From assembly GCF_001437155.1 (NCBI RefSeq), contig NZ_JQAR01000010.1, forward strand, positions 1 through 64,000: 64,000 nucleotides of DNA. The letters run 5' to 3'. Positions 27,399 through 37,162 of this stretch are shown piece after piece; position 1 is the stretch's first letter, and each line of letters starts with the position of its first letter. Made by a program: the position numbers and the translations under genes. A model generated the notes under the pieces. The model saw only the letters and a list, made by a program, of their open reading frames with translations, searched no databases and was not told the DNA's origin. This DNA comes from Liquorilactobacillus mali. GTDB lineage: Bacteria > Bacillota > Bacilli > Lactobacillales > Lactobacillaceae.

Positions 27399-29018
27399 AT
27401 GGGAATGAATATTTTAAATGATCCGTTCAAAAACAAAGGTACAGCTTTTACATTAGAAGAACGTAAAGAACTCGGCTTAGAAGGTCTCTTGCCTCCATAT
27501 GTTCAGACACTTGACCAACAAGTTGCTCAAACATATGCACAATTCCAAACAAAACCAACTGATCTTGAAAAGCGCATGTTTTTAATGGAAATTTTCAATG
27601 AAAATCATGTACTCTTCTACAAACTTTTTAGTGAACATGTAGTTGAATTCATGCCAATTGTCTACGATCCAACGATTGCAGATACCATTGAAAACTACAG
27701 TGAATTATACGTACAGTCTCAAAATGCTACTTTCTTATCCATCGATAATCTCGATGCTATTGAAAACTCACTTAAAAATGCCGCTAATGGCCGCAACATT
27801 AGATTGATTGTTGTGACTGATGCCGAAGGAATACTTGGTATTGGCGATTGGGGAACAAATGGCGTTGATATTGCCGTTGGTAAGTTGATGGTCTACACCG
27901 CAGCTGCCGGAATTGATCCTAGTCAAGTATTACCTGTTGTTTTAGATGCTGGTACAAACAATGACAAGCTTTTAAATGATCCACTTTATCTCGGTAATCA
28001 TCATAGCCGTATCACCGGTGACAAGTATTACGAATTTGTTGATAAGTTTGTTGAATCTGCTGAACGCTTATTCCCAAATCTGTATCTTCACTTTGAAGAT
28101 TTTGGTCGTGATAACGCTGCTAACTTGCTTAATAAATATAAAGACAAAATTACAACGTTCAATGATGATATTCAAGGTACAGGGATTATTACTCTTGCTG
28201 GAATTCTTGGTGCATTGAACATCTCCAAACAAAAAATGACTGATCAAATTTATCTTTGCTTTGGTGCTGGTACTGCAGGAGCTGGAATTACAAAACGAAT
28301 TTATGATGAGTTTATTCAAGAAGGTCTAAGCGAGGAAGAAGCTCGTAAACATTTCTATATGGTCGACAAGCAAGGCCTGTTGTTCGATGATGATACAACT
28401 TTGACACCAGAACAAAAACCTTTTGCTCGTTCAAGGAGTGAATTTGATAATGCTGATGAATTAACAAACCTTTTGGCAGTCGTAAAAGCAGTTCATCCAA
28501 CGATTCTTGTTGGTACATCTACACAGCCAGGTGCATTCACAGAAGATGTCGTTCGCGAAATGGCTGCTCACACTGAGAGACCTGTTATCTTCCCACTTTC
28601 TAACCCAACCAAACTAGCAGAAGCTAAGGCTCATGATTTGATTGAATGGACTGAAGGACGTGCACTTGTCGCTACTGGTATTCCAGCTCCTGATGTTGAA
28701 TTCAATGGTGTATCATATCATATCGGTCAGGCAAATAATGCTCTCGTATATCCTGGGCTTGGACTAGGTGTGATTGCTTCAACTGCAACAGTATTGAATG
28801 ACGAAATGATTTCAGCTGCTGCTCATTCACTAGGTGGTATCGTTGACCCTGAAGAGGCTGGAGCTGCTGTTTTACCTCCTGTTTCAAAACTTGATCGTTT
28901 TTCAACCACAGTTGCTCTCGCAGTTGCTGAGAGTGCCAAGATTCAAGGATTAACAAGAGAAAAAATAGATGATGTTGCTACTGCCATAAATGATGCCAAA
29001 TGGGCACCTGAATACTAA
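27399..29018 (+). CDS. mleA: Malolactic enzyme
   Basis: NAD-dependent enzyme that converts L-malate to L-lactate and carbon dioxide, deacidifying the medium and generating proton motive force together with a malate transporter. The 539-residue length is right for malolactic enzymes. Landmarks are [22 protein letters not shown], the catalytic-lysine region, [11 protein letters not shown], then FNDDIQGTG, the nucleotide loop GAGTAGAGI and SNPT. True malic enzymes look very similar. The match to malolactic enzymes is supported by the LysR partner and the transporter gene immediately downstream. SD AAGGAAGG is present upstream. Confidence 0.93.
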   Translation: MGMNILNDPFKNKGTAFTLEERKELGLEGLLPPYVQTLDQQVAQTYAQFQTKPTDLEKRMFLMEIFNENHVLFYKLFSEHVVEFMPIVYDPTIADTIENYSELYVQSQNATFLSIDNLDAIENSLKNAANGRNIRLIVVTDAEGILGIGDWGTNGVDIAVGKLMVYTAAAGIDPSQVLPVVLDAGTNNDKLLNDPLYLGNHHSRITGDKYYEFVDKFVESAERLFPNLYLHFEDFGRDNAANLLNKYKDKITTFNDDIQGTGIITLAGILGALNISKQKMTDQIYLCFGAGTAGAGITKRIYDEFIQEGLSEEEARKHFYMVDKQGLLFDDDTTLTPEQKPFARSRSEFDNADELTNLLAVVKAVHPTILVGTSTQPGAFTEDVVREMAAHTERPVIFPLSNPTKLAEAKAHDLIEWTEGRALVATGIPAPDVEFNGVSYHIGQANNALVYPGLGLGVIASTATVLNDEMISAAAHSLGGIVDPEEAGAAVLPPVSKLDRFSTTVALAVAESAKIQGLTREKIDDVATAINDAKWAPEY

Positions 29019-29034
29019 GGAGGACTTAGGTATC

Positions 29035-30450
29035 TTGGCTACAAAAATAAATTATAAGAAGTTTATTATTCCCATCGTTGTAGCACTAGTTATTTGGTTA
29101 GCAACTCCTTTCCGTCCTGAGAGCGTCTCGATTGCCGCGTGGCATATGCTGGCAATATTTGTTGCTACCATCATTGGCTGTATCACACAACCACTACCAA
29201 TTGGTGCAGTTGCAATTTTGGGATTTACTACAACCGTTATTACACATGAAGTTCCTATTGATACTGCAGTTGCAGGATTCGGTAATAACAGTATCTGGTT
29301 AATTGCAATGGCATTCTTCATTTCAAGAGGGTTCATCAAAACCGGATTAGGACGCAGAATTGCTCTCGGATTTGTAAGAATTTTTGGTAAAAAAACGCTT
29401 GGACTTGCATACTCATTAATTGGTGTTGATTTGATTCTTGCACCTGCTACACCAAGTAACACCGCCCGTGCAGGTGGCATCATGTACCCAATTATCAATT
29501 CTTTGTCTAGGTCCTTTGGTTCTGCTCCTGAGGATAATACTCAACGTAAAGTTGGATCATTTTTGACCTTTGCTGAATTTCACGGAAATATGATTACCGC
29601 CGCAATGTTCTTAACTGCAATGGCAGGCAATCCGTTAGCACAGTCTCTAGCAAAAAGTGCGCATATCAATATTTCCTGGATGGGATAGTTTATCGCTGCA
29701 CTTGTTCCTGGAGTAATAAGCTTAATCCTTGTTCCGTTTATTATATACAAGCTTTATCCACCTGAAATAAAAGAGACTCCTAACGCTAAAAACTGGGCTG
29801 ATGAACAGCTTGCAGAAATGGGTAAGATGTCCTTACCTGAAAAGTTTATGGCTGGAATATTCGTTATTGCCCTGATTCTTTGGGTTTTAGGCGACACATT
29901 AAATGTAGATGCGACTTTGACTGCATTTATTGCTCTTTCTCTTCTATTATTAACTGGTGTACTTAGCTGGAGTGATATCTTACAAGAAAAAGGTGCATGG
30001 AACACATTAACGTGGTTTTCTATACTGGTAATGATGGCTAATGAACTGAATGTACTTGGTTTTATTCCATGGCTAAGTAAGACTATTGCAAGTTGTGTAC
30101 ATGGCTTGTCATGGCCTCTTGTCTTGATTGTTCTAATCTTGTTCTATTTCTACTCACATTACCTCTTTGCAAGTGCAACAGCACATGTTAGTGCAATGTA
30201 TTCTGCTTTGTTAGGTGTAGCTGTCGCTTCTGGTGTTCCACCCTTGTTGGCGGCACTATTCCTTGGTTTCTTTGGTAATCTATTTGCATCCACTACTCAT
30301 TACAGTAATGGTCCAGCACCTATTCTTTTCTCAGCAGGATATGTTTCACAGAAAGATTGGTGGCGTCTGAATGCAATATTAGGTATCGTCTATCTGGTTG
30401 TTTGGCTCGGACTAGGCAGCTTATGGATGAAAATTTGTGGAATTTATTAG
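29035..30450 (+). pseudogene. DASS-family anion (malate/citrate-type) transporter, interrupted by TAG
   Basis: The frame encodes about 471 residues of a divalent anion:sodium symporter-like protein with about 11 membrane segments. Landmarks are AFFISRGFIKTGLGRRIA, the APATPSNTARAGG motif and, in the second half, ATAHVSAMYSALLGVA. The reading frame is identical before and after a single TAG at 29686-29688 (context SWMG-stop-FIAALVPG). The start is TTG at 29035 behind AAGGAGG. Related carriers commonly have tryptophan at this position, so a TGG to TAG change is likely. If not suppressed, malate uptake through this protein is lost. It follows mleA by 16 bases, which suggests malate as substrate. 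Confidence 0.82.
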
Positions 30451-30484
30451 CATAATCTATTAGTTGATAAAATAATTCATTTAA

Positions 30485-30528
30485 GATAAAAAAGCGCAGA
30501 TTGAGCAAAAAAGTTCAATTTGTGCTTT
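30485..30528 (+). terminator. Terminator of the mleA operon
   Basis: AAAAAGC with inner CAGATTGA, a loop, TTCAATTTGTGC and TTTTTA form a stem of about 16 pairs with a T-run, 35 bases after the transporter frame. Confidence 0.85.
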
Positions 30529-30784
30529 TTATTACCTAAAATATCTCAAATAATTTCTTCTTGCAAACTTATTATAAATAATATTTAATAAATAAATATT
30601 CACTTTATTTTTCAAAGAAAACTGCTACATACAGCTAATTAAATAATTAAAAACCCCGGTTTCTATAATTTAAATGAGGTTTTAGTTAAATTCTATTTAA
30701 AAAGTTCTCAATAACCGTTACTTTATTAAATATGAAGTTTATAAAAATTCGAAATTTATTTCAGCATAATTAGAGGTGTTAAAG
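30529..30784 (+). other. Intergenic region upstream of the 5-oxoproline operon
   Basis: About 250 very AT-rich bases hold the promoter region of the seven-gene operon. A short imperfect repeat AAATTCGAAATTT near 30746-30758 and a weak CCCCGG-centred repeat near 30653-30660 were noted. No convincing -35/-10 pair, riboswitch or RNA gene was recognised. SD AGAGG (30772-30776) precedes the GTG start. Confidence 0.35.
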
Positions 30785-31513
30785 GTGATAGCTTACAAAT
30801 ATGATTTTGTACCTGCGGGTGAACAGGCTCTCCATATTGCTTTCCCTGAACAGATTGACGTTTCAGAAAACCAATTGATCCAAGAGTTAGCTCAACAACT
30901 GCAGTCTCGCTTTATTTATGAAATCACAGATATTGTTCCTGCATATAGGACGTTAACCATCAGTTTTGACATCAGAAAAACAACTTATTACGAATTCAGC
31001 TCCAAGTTAAAGGTTTTTTTGACCCATTATGTTCCAGATACAAAAAATGATCACGGTCGTATATTTGAAGTTCCTGTTTGTTATGACCCCGAGTTTGGGA
31101 TAGATCTCGAAGATGTTGCTGCTTTTGGGAATATAAGCGTCGAAGAATTAATCAAACTTCATTCGGCTAATAATTATTTTATTTATATGATGGGATTCCT
31201 GCCAGGATTTGCCTTTATGGGAAATGTTCCAGATCGAATTGCAATGCCTAGGCTTTCTGCTCCACGAGCTTCAATTGCTCCTGGAAGCGTAGCAATTGCA
31301 GGAAAGCAGGCCGGAATGTATCCTGTCGATTCACCAGGCGGTTGGCGAATTCTTGGTAGGACTCCAATTACACTTTATACTCCAAATAATCCACTGCCAC
31401 CATTCCAAGCAGGGGATTGGATCAAGTTTTCTCAAATTGACCGAACTGATTATTCAGCGATAAAAGAACTTGATGCTCATGGTGAATATCAGCTTAAAAT
31501 AATTTCAGAATGA
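30785..31513 (+). CDS. pxpB: 5-oxoprolinase subunit B / AHS1-domain protein (KipI family)
   Basis: Cytoplasmic protein of 242 residues. In known systems PxpB acts with PxpA and PxpC to hydrolyse 5-oxo-L-proline (pyroglutamate) to glutamate with ATP. The fold also forms one half of the carboxyltransferase part of urea carboxylase. Family motifs are GFLPGFAFMG, APRASIAPGSVAIAGKQ and YPVDSPGGWRILGRTP, all in the C-terminal half. The GTG at 30785 has AGAGG eight bases upstream. It is the first gene of the operon and is followed by pxpC after 12 bases. Confidence 0.92.
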   Translation: MIAYKYDFVPAGEQALHIAFPEQIDVSENQLIQELAQQLQSRFIYEITDIVPAYRTLTISFDIRKTTYYEFSSKLKVFLTHYVPDTKNDHGRIFEVPVCYDPEFGIDLEDVAAFGNISVEELIKLHSANNYFIYMMGFLPGFAFMGNVPDRIAMPRLSAPRASIAPGSVAIAGKQAGMYPVDSPGGWRILGRTPITLYTPNNPLPPFQAGDWIKFSQIDRTDYSAIKELDAHGEYQLKIISE

Positions 31514-31525
31514 AAGGAGAAAATT

Positions 31526-32536
31526 ATGCCACATATTGAGATTATTAATTCAGGCTTGGCCGCAACTATCCAAGACCTTGGGCGTACCGGTCACCAAGCA
31601 AAAGGCATCCCTGTTTCAGGTGCTATTGATCAATATTCACATCGGTTAGCTAACATTCTGGTAAATAATTCTGAAAAATCCGCAACCTTAGAATTTAGTA
31701 TTCTTGGACCTACCATAGAGTTCAATGTTGAAACATTCATTGCAATTACCGGTGGCGATTCTGCTCCTATACTCAATGATTCAAATATCAGCTTAAATAC
31801 TACATATCCAGTAAAAAAAGGTGATATCTTAGCATTTCATCCCATGAAGAGCGGCCGTTTTGGCTATATTGCTTTTGCTGGTAATGGGCTTCAAGTTGAA
31901 CCTATTCTTGGAAGCCGTTCTACTAATACAAGACTTAATCTCGGTGGATATCATGGACGAGCACTTGCAAAAGGAGATTGTTTAACCATCGACAACTGCT
32001 ATCAAATGCCAAGTCTAGCAAACCGTAGCCTGCCTTGGAGCAAACCGACTGGAAATTCGATTCGTTTTATCAAGGGACCACAATGGAACCTATTTTCCGA
32101 AAGTGCAAAACAAGTGTTTAAAGATGGACCATTTACCATTTCAACACAAGCCGATCGCATGGGATTCAGATTAGATGGACCGACTCTTGAGATACCACAA
32201 AAAAACATGCTGTCTGAAGGTGCTGTTCTAGGAAATATCCAAATAACTAGGGCCGGTCAACCAATTGTTTTGTTAGCGGATCGCCAAACTGCAGGCGGTT
32301 ATCCAGTAATTGCAACAATAATTGGTGCCGATCTTGGTAAATTTGTTCAATTTGCTTCAAACAGCCCACTTCTTTTTGAAGAAGTTTCACTCAAGAAAGC
32401 CACTGCCGCCCTTCGCAGCCAGTACCGTTTCTTGGGTGAACTGGCAGATTCCATTTATCAAAAAAGGTATCAATATCCTATTGGCCCTATTAGAAAAACA
32501 AGTAAAAAGATTGAAGAAATGATTTTCAATAGTTAA
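31526..32536 (+). CDS. pxpC: 5-oxoprolinase subunit C / AHS2-domain protein (KipA family)
   Basis: Protein of 336 residues annotated in databases as biotin-dependent carboxyltransferase-like. Landmarks are ATIQDLGRTGHQAKG near the start, FIAITGGDSAP, RFGYIAFAGNG, and the C-terminal EGAVLGNIQITRAGQPIVLLAD. With PxpB it forms the heteromer that resembles the carboxyltransferase domain of urea carboxylase. Ribosome site AAAGGAG lies before ATG 31526. The biotin carrier gene follows after 14 bases. Confidence 0.92.
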   Translation: MPHIEIINSGLAATIQDLGRTGHQAKGIPVSGAIDQYSHRLANILVNNSEKSATLEFSILGPTIEFNVETFIAITGGDSAPILNDSNISLNTTYPVKKGDILAFHPMKSGRFGYIAFAGNGLQVEPILGSRSTNTRLNLGGYHGRALAKGDCLTIDNCYQMPSLANRSLPWSKPTGNSIRFIKGPQWNLFSESAKQVFKDGPFTISTQADRMGFRLDGPTLEIPQKNMLSEGAVLGNIQITRAGQPIVLLADRQTAGGYPVIATIIGADLGKFVQFASNSPLLFEEVSLKKATAALRSQYRFLGELADSIYQKRYQYPIGPIRKTSKKIEEMIFNS

Positions 32537-32550
32537 AGGAGACTTCTGTT

Positions 32551-32970
32551 ATGGAAATACCAAGTTTGGATGAACTGATTAACAAATTTCAAGAGGCAGG
32601 TCTTACACATCTTGAGATTAAAAATGGCGAAGATAAAATTGTTTTGAAAAAGGAAATAACAGCCTCCTCTCCTATTAATTCAGTTGCAAGCGAACAAAAA
32701 CCTGCAGTTAATGTAAAGCCTGCAGAAAGTAAGAAACTCACAATAAATGCTCCATTCGTTGGAACCTTCTACACATCACCAAGTCCACAAGAAGATTCCT
32801 TCGTCAAGGTTGGAGACAAAATTCAAAAGGGACAAGTCGTTGGCATCATAGAAGCTATGAAGATGATGACTGAAGTTAAGTCTGAGGTTGCTGGTACTAT
32901 TACAGACATTCTAGTTGCTAATGAGAGTACCGTTGAATACAATACGCCCCTCATTGCACTTAAGAATTGA
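32551..32970 (+). CDS. Biotin carboxyl carrier protein
   Basis: Carrier of 139 residues. An N-terminal helix is joined by a Lys-, Ala- and Pro-rich linker to a biotinyl domain from about residue 65. The biotin attachment motif EAMKMM is present near residue 105, and the surrounding FVGTFYTSPSP and KVGDKIQKGQVVGIIEAM are typical of AccB-type carriers. It carries carboxy-biotin between the carboxylase downstream and a carboxyltransferase. Its position beside pxpB and pxpC, not beside accD and accA, argues that it serves this operon and not fatty acid synthesis. The SD AAAGGAG is well placed. Confidence 0.92.
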   Translation: MEIPSLDELINKFQEAGLTHLEIKNGEDKIVLKKEITASSPINSVASEQKPAVNVKPAESKKLTINAPFVGTFYTSPSPQEDSFVKVGDKIQKGQVVGIIEAMKMMTEVKSEVAGTITDILVANESTVEYNTPLIALKN

Positions 32971-32980
32971 GGTGTTGGTT

Positions 32981-34300
32981 TTGAAAAAAGTTCTTGTTGC
33001 TAATCGTGGAGAGATTGCTGTTCGAATCATCCGCGCCTGTCATAATCTTGGTTTAAAGGCAGTAGCCGTATACTCCACTGCTGATAAAAATAGTTTACAT
33101 GTTCAATTAGCGGATGAGGCTATCTGTATTGGACCAGCTGAACCAAATAAAAGTTATTTAAACATTCACGAAATAATCGCGGCTGCAGAGATCACCCAAT
33201 CGGACGCTATTCATCCAGGATATGGTTTCTTATCCGAAAATGAAGAATTTGCTAAAAAATGCGAAGATGAAAAAATCACTTTTATTGGTCCTCAGTCACA
33301 TGTGATTGCACTAATGGGTGAGAAATCTCGTGCACGTGAAACGATGTTGGCGGCGGATGTTCCTGTCGTTCCAGGAGGAGATACCGAATTTACTGACGTA
33401 ATCAGTGGTTTAGCATATGCTAAAAAGATTGGCTTTCCAGTTATGCTAAAGGCAAGTGCCGGTGGTGGCGGTAAGGGAATGCGCGTGATTAAAAGTGCTG
33501 ATCTCTTCGCCAAAGAATTTGGTTTGGCCCAAAGTGAGGCCCAACACGCCTTTAATGATAATCATATGTATCTTGAAAAATATCTCCCTCATCCACGTCA
33601 TATTGAAGTTCAAATCATTGCTGATCAACAAGGCAATGTAACAGCAGTTGGTGAACGGGACTGCACCATCCAACAGCATCACCAAAAAGTAATTGAAGAA
33701 GCCCCTGCAATCGCATTGCCAGAAGAAACTCGGCAAAAAATGTTTGCTGTTTCTGTGAAGGCTGCAAAAAAAATTGGTTATATTGGTGCAGGAACGATGG
33801 AATTCTTATTAGATGACCCAGAACATTTTTATTTTATGGAGATGAACACTCGCATACAGGTTGAGCATCCCGTCAGTGAATTAACAAGTGGACTTGATCT
33901 TGTTGAATTGCAGTTGCTCGTTGCTCAGGGCAAATCTCTCCCTTTTAAGCAGGAACGTATCTCAGCAAATGGGTTTGCATTGGAATGTCGTATAAATGCT
34001 TTAACTGCAGGTAAAATATCGGGCTTACATCTTCCAGCTGGATATGGGATCCGTGTAGACACAGGTCTCTATCAGGGATATGTTGTTCCTCCTAACTATG
34101 ACTCAATGATTGCTAAAATCATTACTTTTGCCCCCTCAAGGCAAAAGGCGATTACTTTAATGAAAAATGCACTTGATGAAACAGTCATCTCAGGTGTGAA
34201 TACAAACCTTGATTTTCTAATGCAGTTATTAAATGAATCTGATTATGTTGGAAATAAGACCGATATTAATTGGTTGGATAAATTAACTACCACAATCTAA
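32981..34300 (+). CDS. Biotin carboxylase
   Basis: ATP-grasp enzyme of 439 residues that carboxylates biotin on its carrier with bicarbonate. The N-terminal Rossmann part begins KKVLVANRGEIAVRIIRA. The ATP-grasp glycine loop is KASAGGGGKGMRVI. Further landmarks are HPRHIEVQI, ERDCTIQQHHQKVIEEAPA and MEMNTRIQVEHPVSEL. The start is TTG at 32981 with GAGGTG six bases upstream and overlapping the end of the carrier gene. The longer frame begins inside the carrier gene and is not used. Gene context suggests a special-purpose carboxylase, see the operon finding. Confidence 0.93.
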   Translation: MKKVLVANRGEIAVRIIRACHNLGLKAVAVYSTADKNSLHVQLADEAICIGPAEPNKSYLNIHEIIAAAEITQSDAIHPGYGFLSENEEFAKKCEDEKITFIGPQSHVIALMGEKSRARETMLAADVPVVPGGDTEFTDVISGLAYAKKIGFPVMLKASAGGGGKGMRVIKSADLFAKEFGLAQSEAQHAFNDNHMYLEKYLPHPRHIEVQIIADQQGNVTAVGERDCTIQQHHQKVIEEAPAIALPEETRQKMFAVSVKAAKKIGYIGAGTMEFLLDDPEHFYFMEMNTRIQVEHPVSELTSGLDLVELQLLVAQGKSLPFKQERISANGFALECRINALTAGKISGLHLPAGYGIRVDTGLYQGYVVPPNYDSMIAKIITFAPSRQKAITLMKNALDETVISGVNTNLDFLMQLLNESDYVGNKTDINWLDKLTTTI

Positions 34301-34315
34301 TTTGGAGGTGTTCTC

Positions 34316-35116
34316 ATGGATATACTAAAAGATATAGCATCATTATCACCAGTTGAAGTCCGTCATCTGATTCGCGCTGGAAAATTTACTAAACCCACTA
34401 GTGGATTAGCTTCAGGATATACCCAAGCAAATTTAGTAATCTTACCAAAGGTCTTGGCATATGACTTTCTATTGTTTGCTCAAAGGAATCCTCGTCCTTG
34501 TCCTATCTTGGAAGTTAGTGATGTAGGAAGCCGCGAGTTACATAAATTCGCCCAAGATATTGATCTAGCAAACGACTTTCCTCGTTACCGTATCTACCGA
34601 AACGGTATCTTTACCGATGAAGTCACCAGTGTTGCAGATTATTGGCAAGATGATCTAGTAAGTTTCTTAATTGGTTGCAGTTTTTCCTTTGAATCAGAGC
34701 TAATCGCCGCTGGAATCGAAATTCGTCATATAACTGAAGGCGTAAATGTTCCAATGTACAATACCTCCATTCCGCTTGAATCTGCAGGTGAATTTCATGG
34801 CAACATGGTTGTCAGTATGCGTCCAATCCCTGAAAACCAGGTAGTGACAGCCGTCAACGTAACTGCTGCCATGCCAAAGGTTCATGGTGCACCAATTCAA
34901 ATTGGTGATCCTGAATCGATAGGTATTACAGATATTTCGAAACCGGATTATGGCGATCCTGTCACAATAAAGCCTGGAGAGATTCCTGTCTTTTGGCCGT
35001 GTGGTGTTACTCCACAGAATGCAATTATGCAGGTAAAACCAGAATTCGTAATTACCCATGCACCTGGTCATATGCTGGTAACAGATATCAAAAATACAGT
35101 ACTAAAATATGAATAG
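34316..35116 (+). CDS. DUF1445 protein (YcsI family, putative hydro-lyase)
   Basis: Protein of 266 residues of the DUF1445 family. Relatives include Bacillus YcsI and the D-glutamate cyclase-like enzymes. Landmarks are HLIRAGKFTKPTSGLASGY, the FLIGCSFSFESEL segment and GEFHGNMVVSMRP, then HGAPIQIGDP and PVFWPCGVTPQNA. Since a D-glutamate cyclase forms 5-oxo-D-proline, a role on cyclic glutamate is plausible. This is inference from family reports and operon context. The ATG at 34316 follows GGAGGTG. It sits between the carboxylase and pxpA, as ycsI sits beside ycsF and kipIA in Bacillus. Confidence 0.85.
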   Translation: MDILKDIASLSPVEVRHLIRAGKFTKPTSGLASGYTQANLVILPKVLAYDFLLFAQRNPRPCPILEVSDVGSRELHKFAQDIDLANDFPRYRIYRNGIFTDEVTSVADYWQDDLVSFLIGCSFSFESELIAAGIEIRHITEGVNVPMYNTSIPLESAGEFHGNMVVSMRPIPENQVVTAVNVTAAMPKVHGAPIQIGDPESIGITDISKPDYGDPVTIKPGEIPVFWPCGVTPQNAIMQVKPEFVITHAPGHMLVTDIKNTVLKYE

Positions 35117-35128
35117 GAGTTGATCTTA

Positions 35129-35878
35129 GTGACAAAAATTGATTTAAACAGTGATTTAGGTGAAAGCTTTGGTCGTTACAGTCTAGGCAAAGACAAAGAA
35201 ATCATTCAACTTGTGACTTCTGTCAATATTGCTTGTGGATTCCATGCTAGTGATCCTGATGTGATGGCTAAGACAGTTGCTCTGGCCGAAGCAGCCGGTG
35301 TCGGTGTCGGTGCCCATCCGGGTTATCCAGATCTGCAAGGCTTTGGCAGACGAAAAATGCAGCTACAGCCCTCAGAGGTTGAACACTTAGTAACCTATCA
35401 GATTGGCGCACTTCAAGCTTTTACATCTTCCAAAAAGCTCCACCATGTTAAACCCCATGGTGCACTCTATAATATGGCAGCTAAGGACTATGAGCTCTCA
35501 TTGGCAATCTGCCGAGCTATTAAGTCGGTTGACCCTGATCTCCCAATCTATGCCCTTGCAGGCAGCAAAACAGTTCAAGCTGCGGAAACAATTGGCATAC
35601 GTTGTGCACAGGAAGTGTTCGGAGATAGAAACTATCTGCCCGATGGCAACCTGGTACCAAGGAGTGAAGCGAATGCCGTAATTACTGATCCAGCAAAAGT
35701 TGCTGATCATGTAATTGAAATGATAAAGAATAAGTCAGTAACTGCTATCGATGGTTCAACGGTTCCATTACAGGCTGATTCTATCTGTGTCCACGGTGAT
35801 AATGCAGCAGCATTGACAATTGTTGCCAGCCTCCGTGAAACACTGCAGAATAATAACATTGCGCTTCAGGCTTTTTAA
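35129..35878 (+). CDS. pxpA: 5-oxoprolinase subunit A (LamB/YcsF family)
   Basis: Cytoplasmic enzyme of about 249 residues and the third subunit of the ATP-dependent 5-oxoprolinase. Landmarks are DLNSDLGESFGRYSLG, VNIACGFHASDPDVM, GVGAHPGYPDLQGFGRR and HVKPHGALYN, with conserved histidines and aspartates that form the likely metal-dependent active site. The GTG at 35129 sits nine bases after AGGAG. The longer TTG start directly abuts that site and was rejected. It lies between the DUF1445 gene and the NRAMP-like transporter. Confidence 0.92.
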   Translation: MTKIDLNSDLGESFGRYSLGKDKEIIQLVTSVNIACGFHASDPDVMAKTVALAEAAGVGVGAHPGYPDLQGFGRRKMQLQPSEVEHLVTYQIGALQAFTSSKKLHHVKPHGALYNMAAKDYELSLAICRAIKSVDPDLPIYALAGSKTVQAAETIGIRCAQEVFGDRNYLPDGNLVPRSEANAVITDPAKVADHVIEMIKNKSVTAIDGSTVPLQADSICVHGDNAAALTIVASLRETLQNNNIALQAF

Positions 35879-35908
35879 AGAAAACATACAGAGAGAAGGA
35901 ATTGTAAT

Positions 35909-37138
35909 ATGATGAATAAATCAAAAGATTCTAACAACATGCCTGATTTAAATGGGCCTAAAGCTTCACCACGCAGTATTGCTATGGGTGCTGCATTCTT
36001 AATGGCCATGGCTGCCGTAGGGCCAGGGTTCTTAACACAAACTGCTACATTTACTGGTCAAATGGGAGCCGATTTTGGTTTTGCAATCCTGATTTGTATT
36101 ATTTTTGATATTATCGTTCAAATGAATGTTTGGCGTATCATTGTCGTCAGTGGTAAAAAAGCACAAGTAATTGCAAATGAAATCTTCCCTGGCCTTGGAT
36201 ATGTACTTTCATTTCTTGTTGCGGTTGGTGGCCTCTTCTTCAATATTGGGAATGTTGGTGGAGCGGGACTTGGCCTCAACGTACTTTTCGGTATTTCACC
36301 CGAAAATGGTGCCGTAATTGCCGGCGCCCTTGCAATTATTATCTTTGTTGTCAAAAATGCTTTGACTGTTATGGATCGTACCGTTCAAGTCCTCGCTGTT
36401 GTTAAAGTTGCAATCCTACTTTACATTATATTCATCATGGCTGTACCTTATCAGTCAGCAGTTCAACATACTTTTATGCCTACAAAAGTTGATTTTTATT
36501 CTATTGTCACAATCGTTGGTGGAACTGTTGGTGGTTATATTTCATTTTCCGGTGGCCATCGCTTAATTGAAGGCGGCATGAAAGGCAAACAAAACATTAA
36601 GTACGTTAATGAAGGTGCCTTGACAGGAATTGGGATTGCCTCTGTTATCCGTGTACTGCTCTTCTTAGCCGGTCTTGCCGTTGTTGTGACAGGTTACAAG
36701 CTTGATCCTACTAATCCGGCAGCTTCAATCTTTAAGTATGCCGCAGGTAACTTTGGATATAAGTTCTTTGGCTTATTGCTCTTCGCAGCTGGAATGACTT
36801 CAATCCTTGGCTCGACATTTACATCAACTTCTTTCTTAGATTTTGCAGTCAAGTCGAAAAACGGGTTACAAAAATCACGTAAAGTACTAATAATCAGTTT
36901 TATTGTAATCTCAACTGTTATCTTTTATGTTGTTGGTAGTCCCGCAAAGGTTCTTGTCTTTGTTGGTGCTGCAAACGGATTTGTGCTTCCAATTGCATTA
37001 GCGATTCTCTTGATTGCAAGTGTCTCCAAAAAAATTGTTGGTGACTACAATCACCCAAAATGGTTAATCATTGCCGGTTGGTTCGTCGTTGCTTTCATGG
37101 CTTTCGCAAGTATCAAGACAGTTATCGGACTATTTTAA
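35909..37138 (+). CDS. NRAMP-family transporter (YcsG-like)
   Basis: Integral membrane protein of 409 residues with about 11 hydrophobic segments and a short polar N-terminus. It starts with MGAAFLMAMAAVGPGFLTQT and contains the FSGGHRLIEGG loop and TSILGSTFTSTSFLD. It belongs to the NRAMP-like group that includes YcsG, which sits beside ycsF in Bacillus. Canonical NRAMP metal-binding residues (DPGN and MPH) are not evident, so it may carry the organic substrate of the operon instead of manganese. It is the last gene, followed by a strong bidirectional terminator. The ATG 35909 follows AAGGA. Confidence 0.83.
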   Translation: MMNKSKDSNNMPDLNGPKASPRSIAMGAAFLMAMAAVGPGFLTQTATFTGQMGADFGFAILICIIFDIIVQMNVWRIIVVSGKKAQVIANEIFPGLGYVLSFLVAVGGLFFNIGNVGGAGLGLNVLFGISPENGAVIAGALAIIIFVVKNALTVMDRTVQVLAVVKVAILLYIIFIMAVPYQSAVQHTFMPTKVDFYSIVTIVGGTVGGYISFSGGHRLIEGGMKGKQNIKYVNEGALTGIGIASVIRVLLFLAGLAVVVTGYKLDPTNPAASIFKYAAGNFGYKFFGLLLFAAGMTSILGSTFTSTSFLDFAVKSKNGLQKSRKVLIISFIVISTVIFYVVGSPAKVLVFVGAANGFVLPIALAILLIASVSKKIVGDYNHPKWLIIAGWFVVAFMAFASIKTVIGLF

Positions 37139-37162
37139 GGCAAATTAATATTGTTCTACAAA

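Noticed and set aside
29052-29498. A 148-residue open frame on the minus strand
   Set aside because: It is antisense to the DASS transporter frame, which has family motifs, and has no ribosome site.
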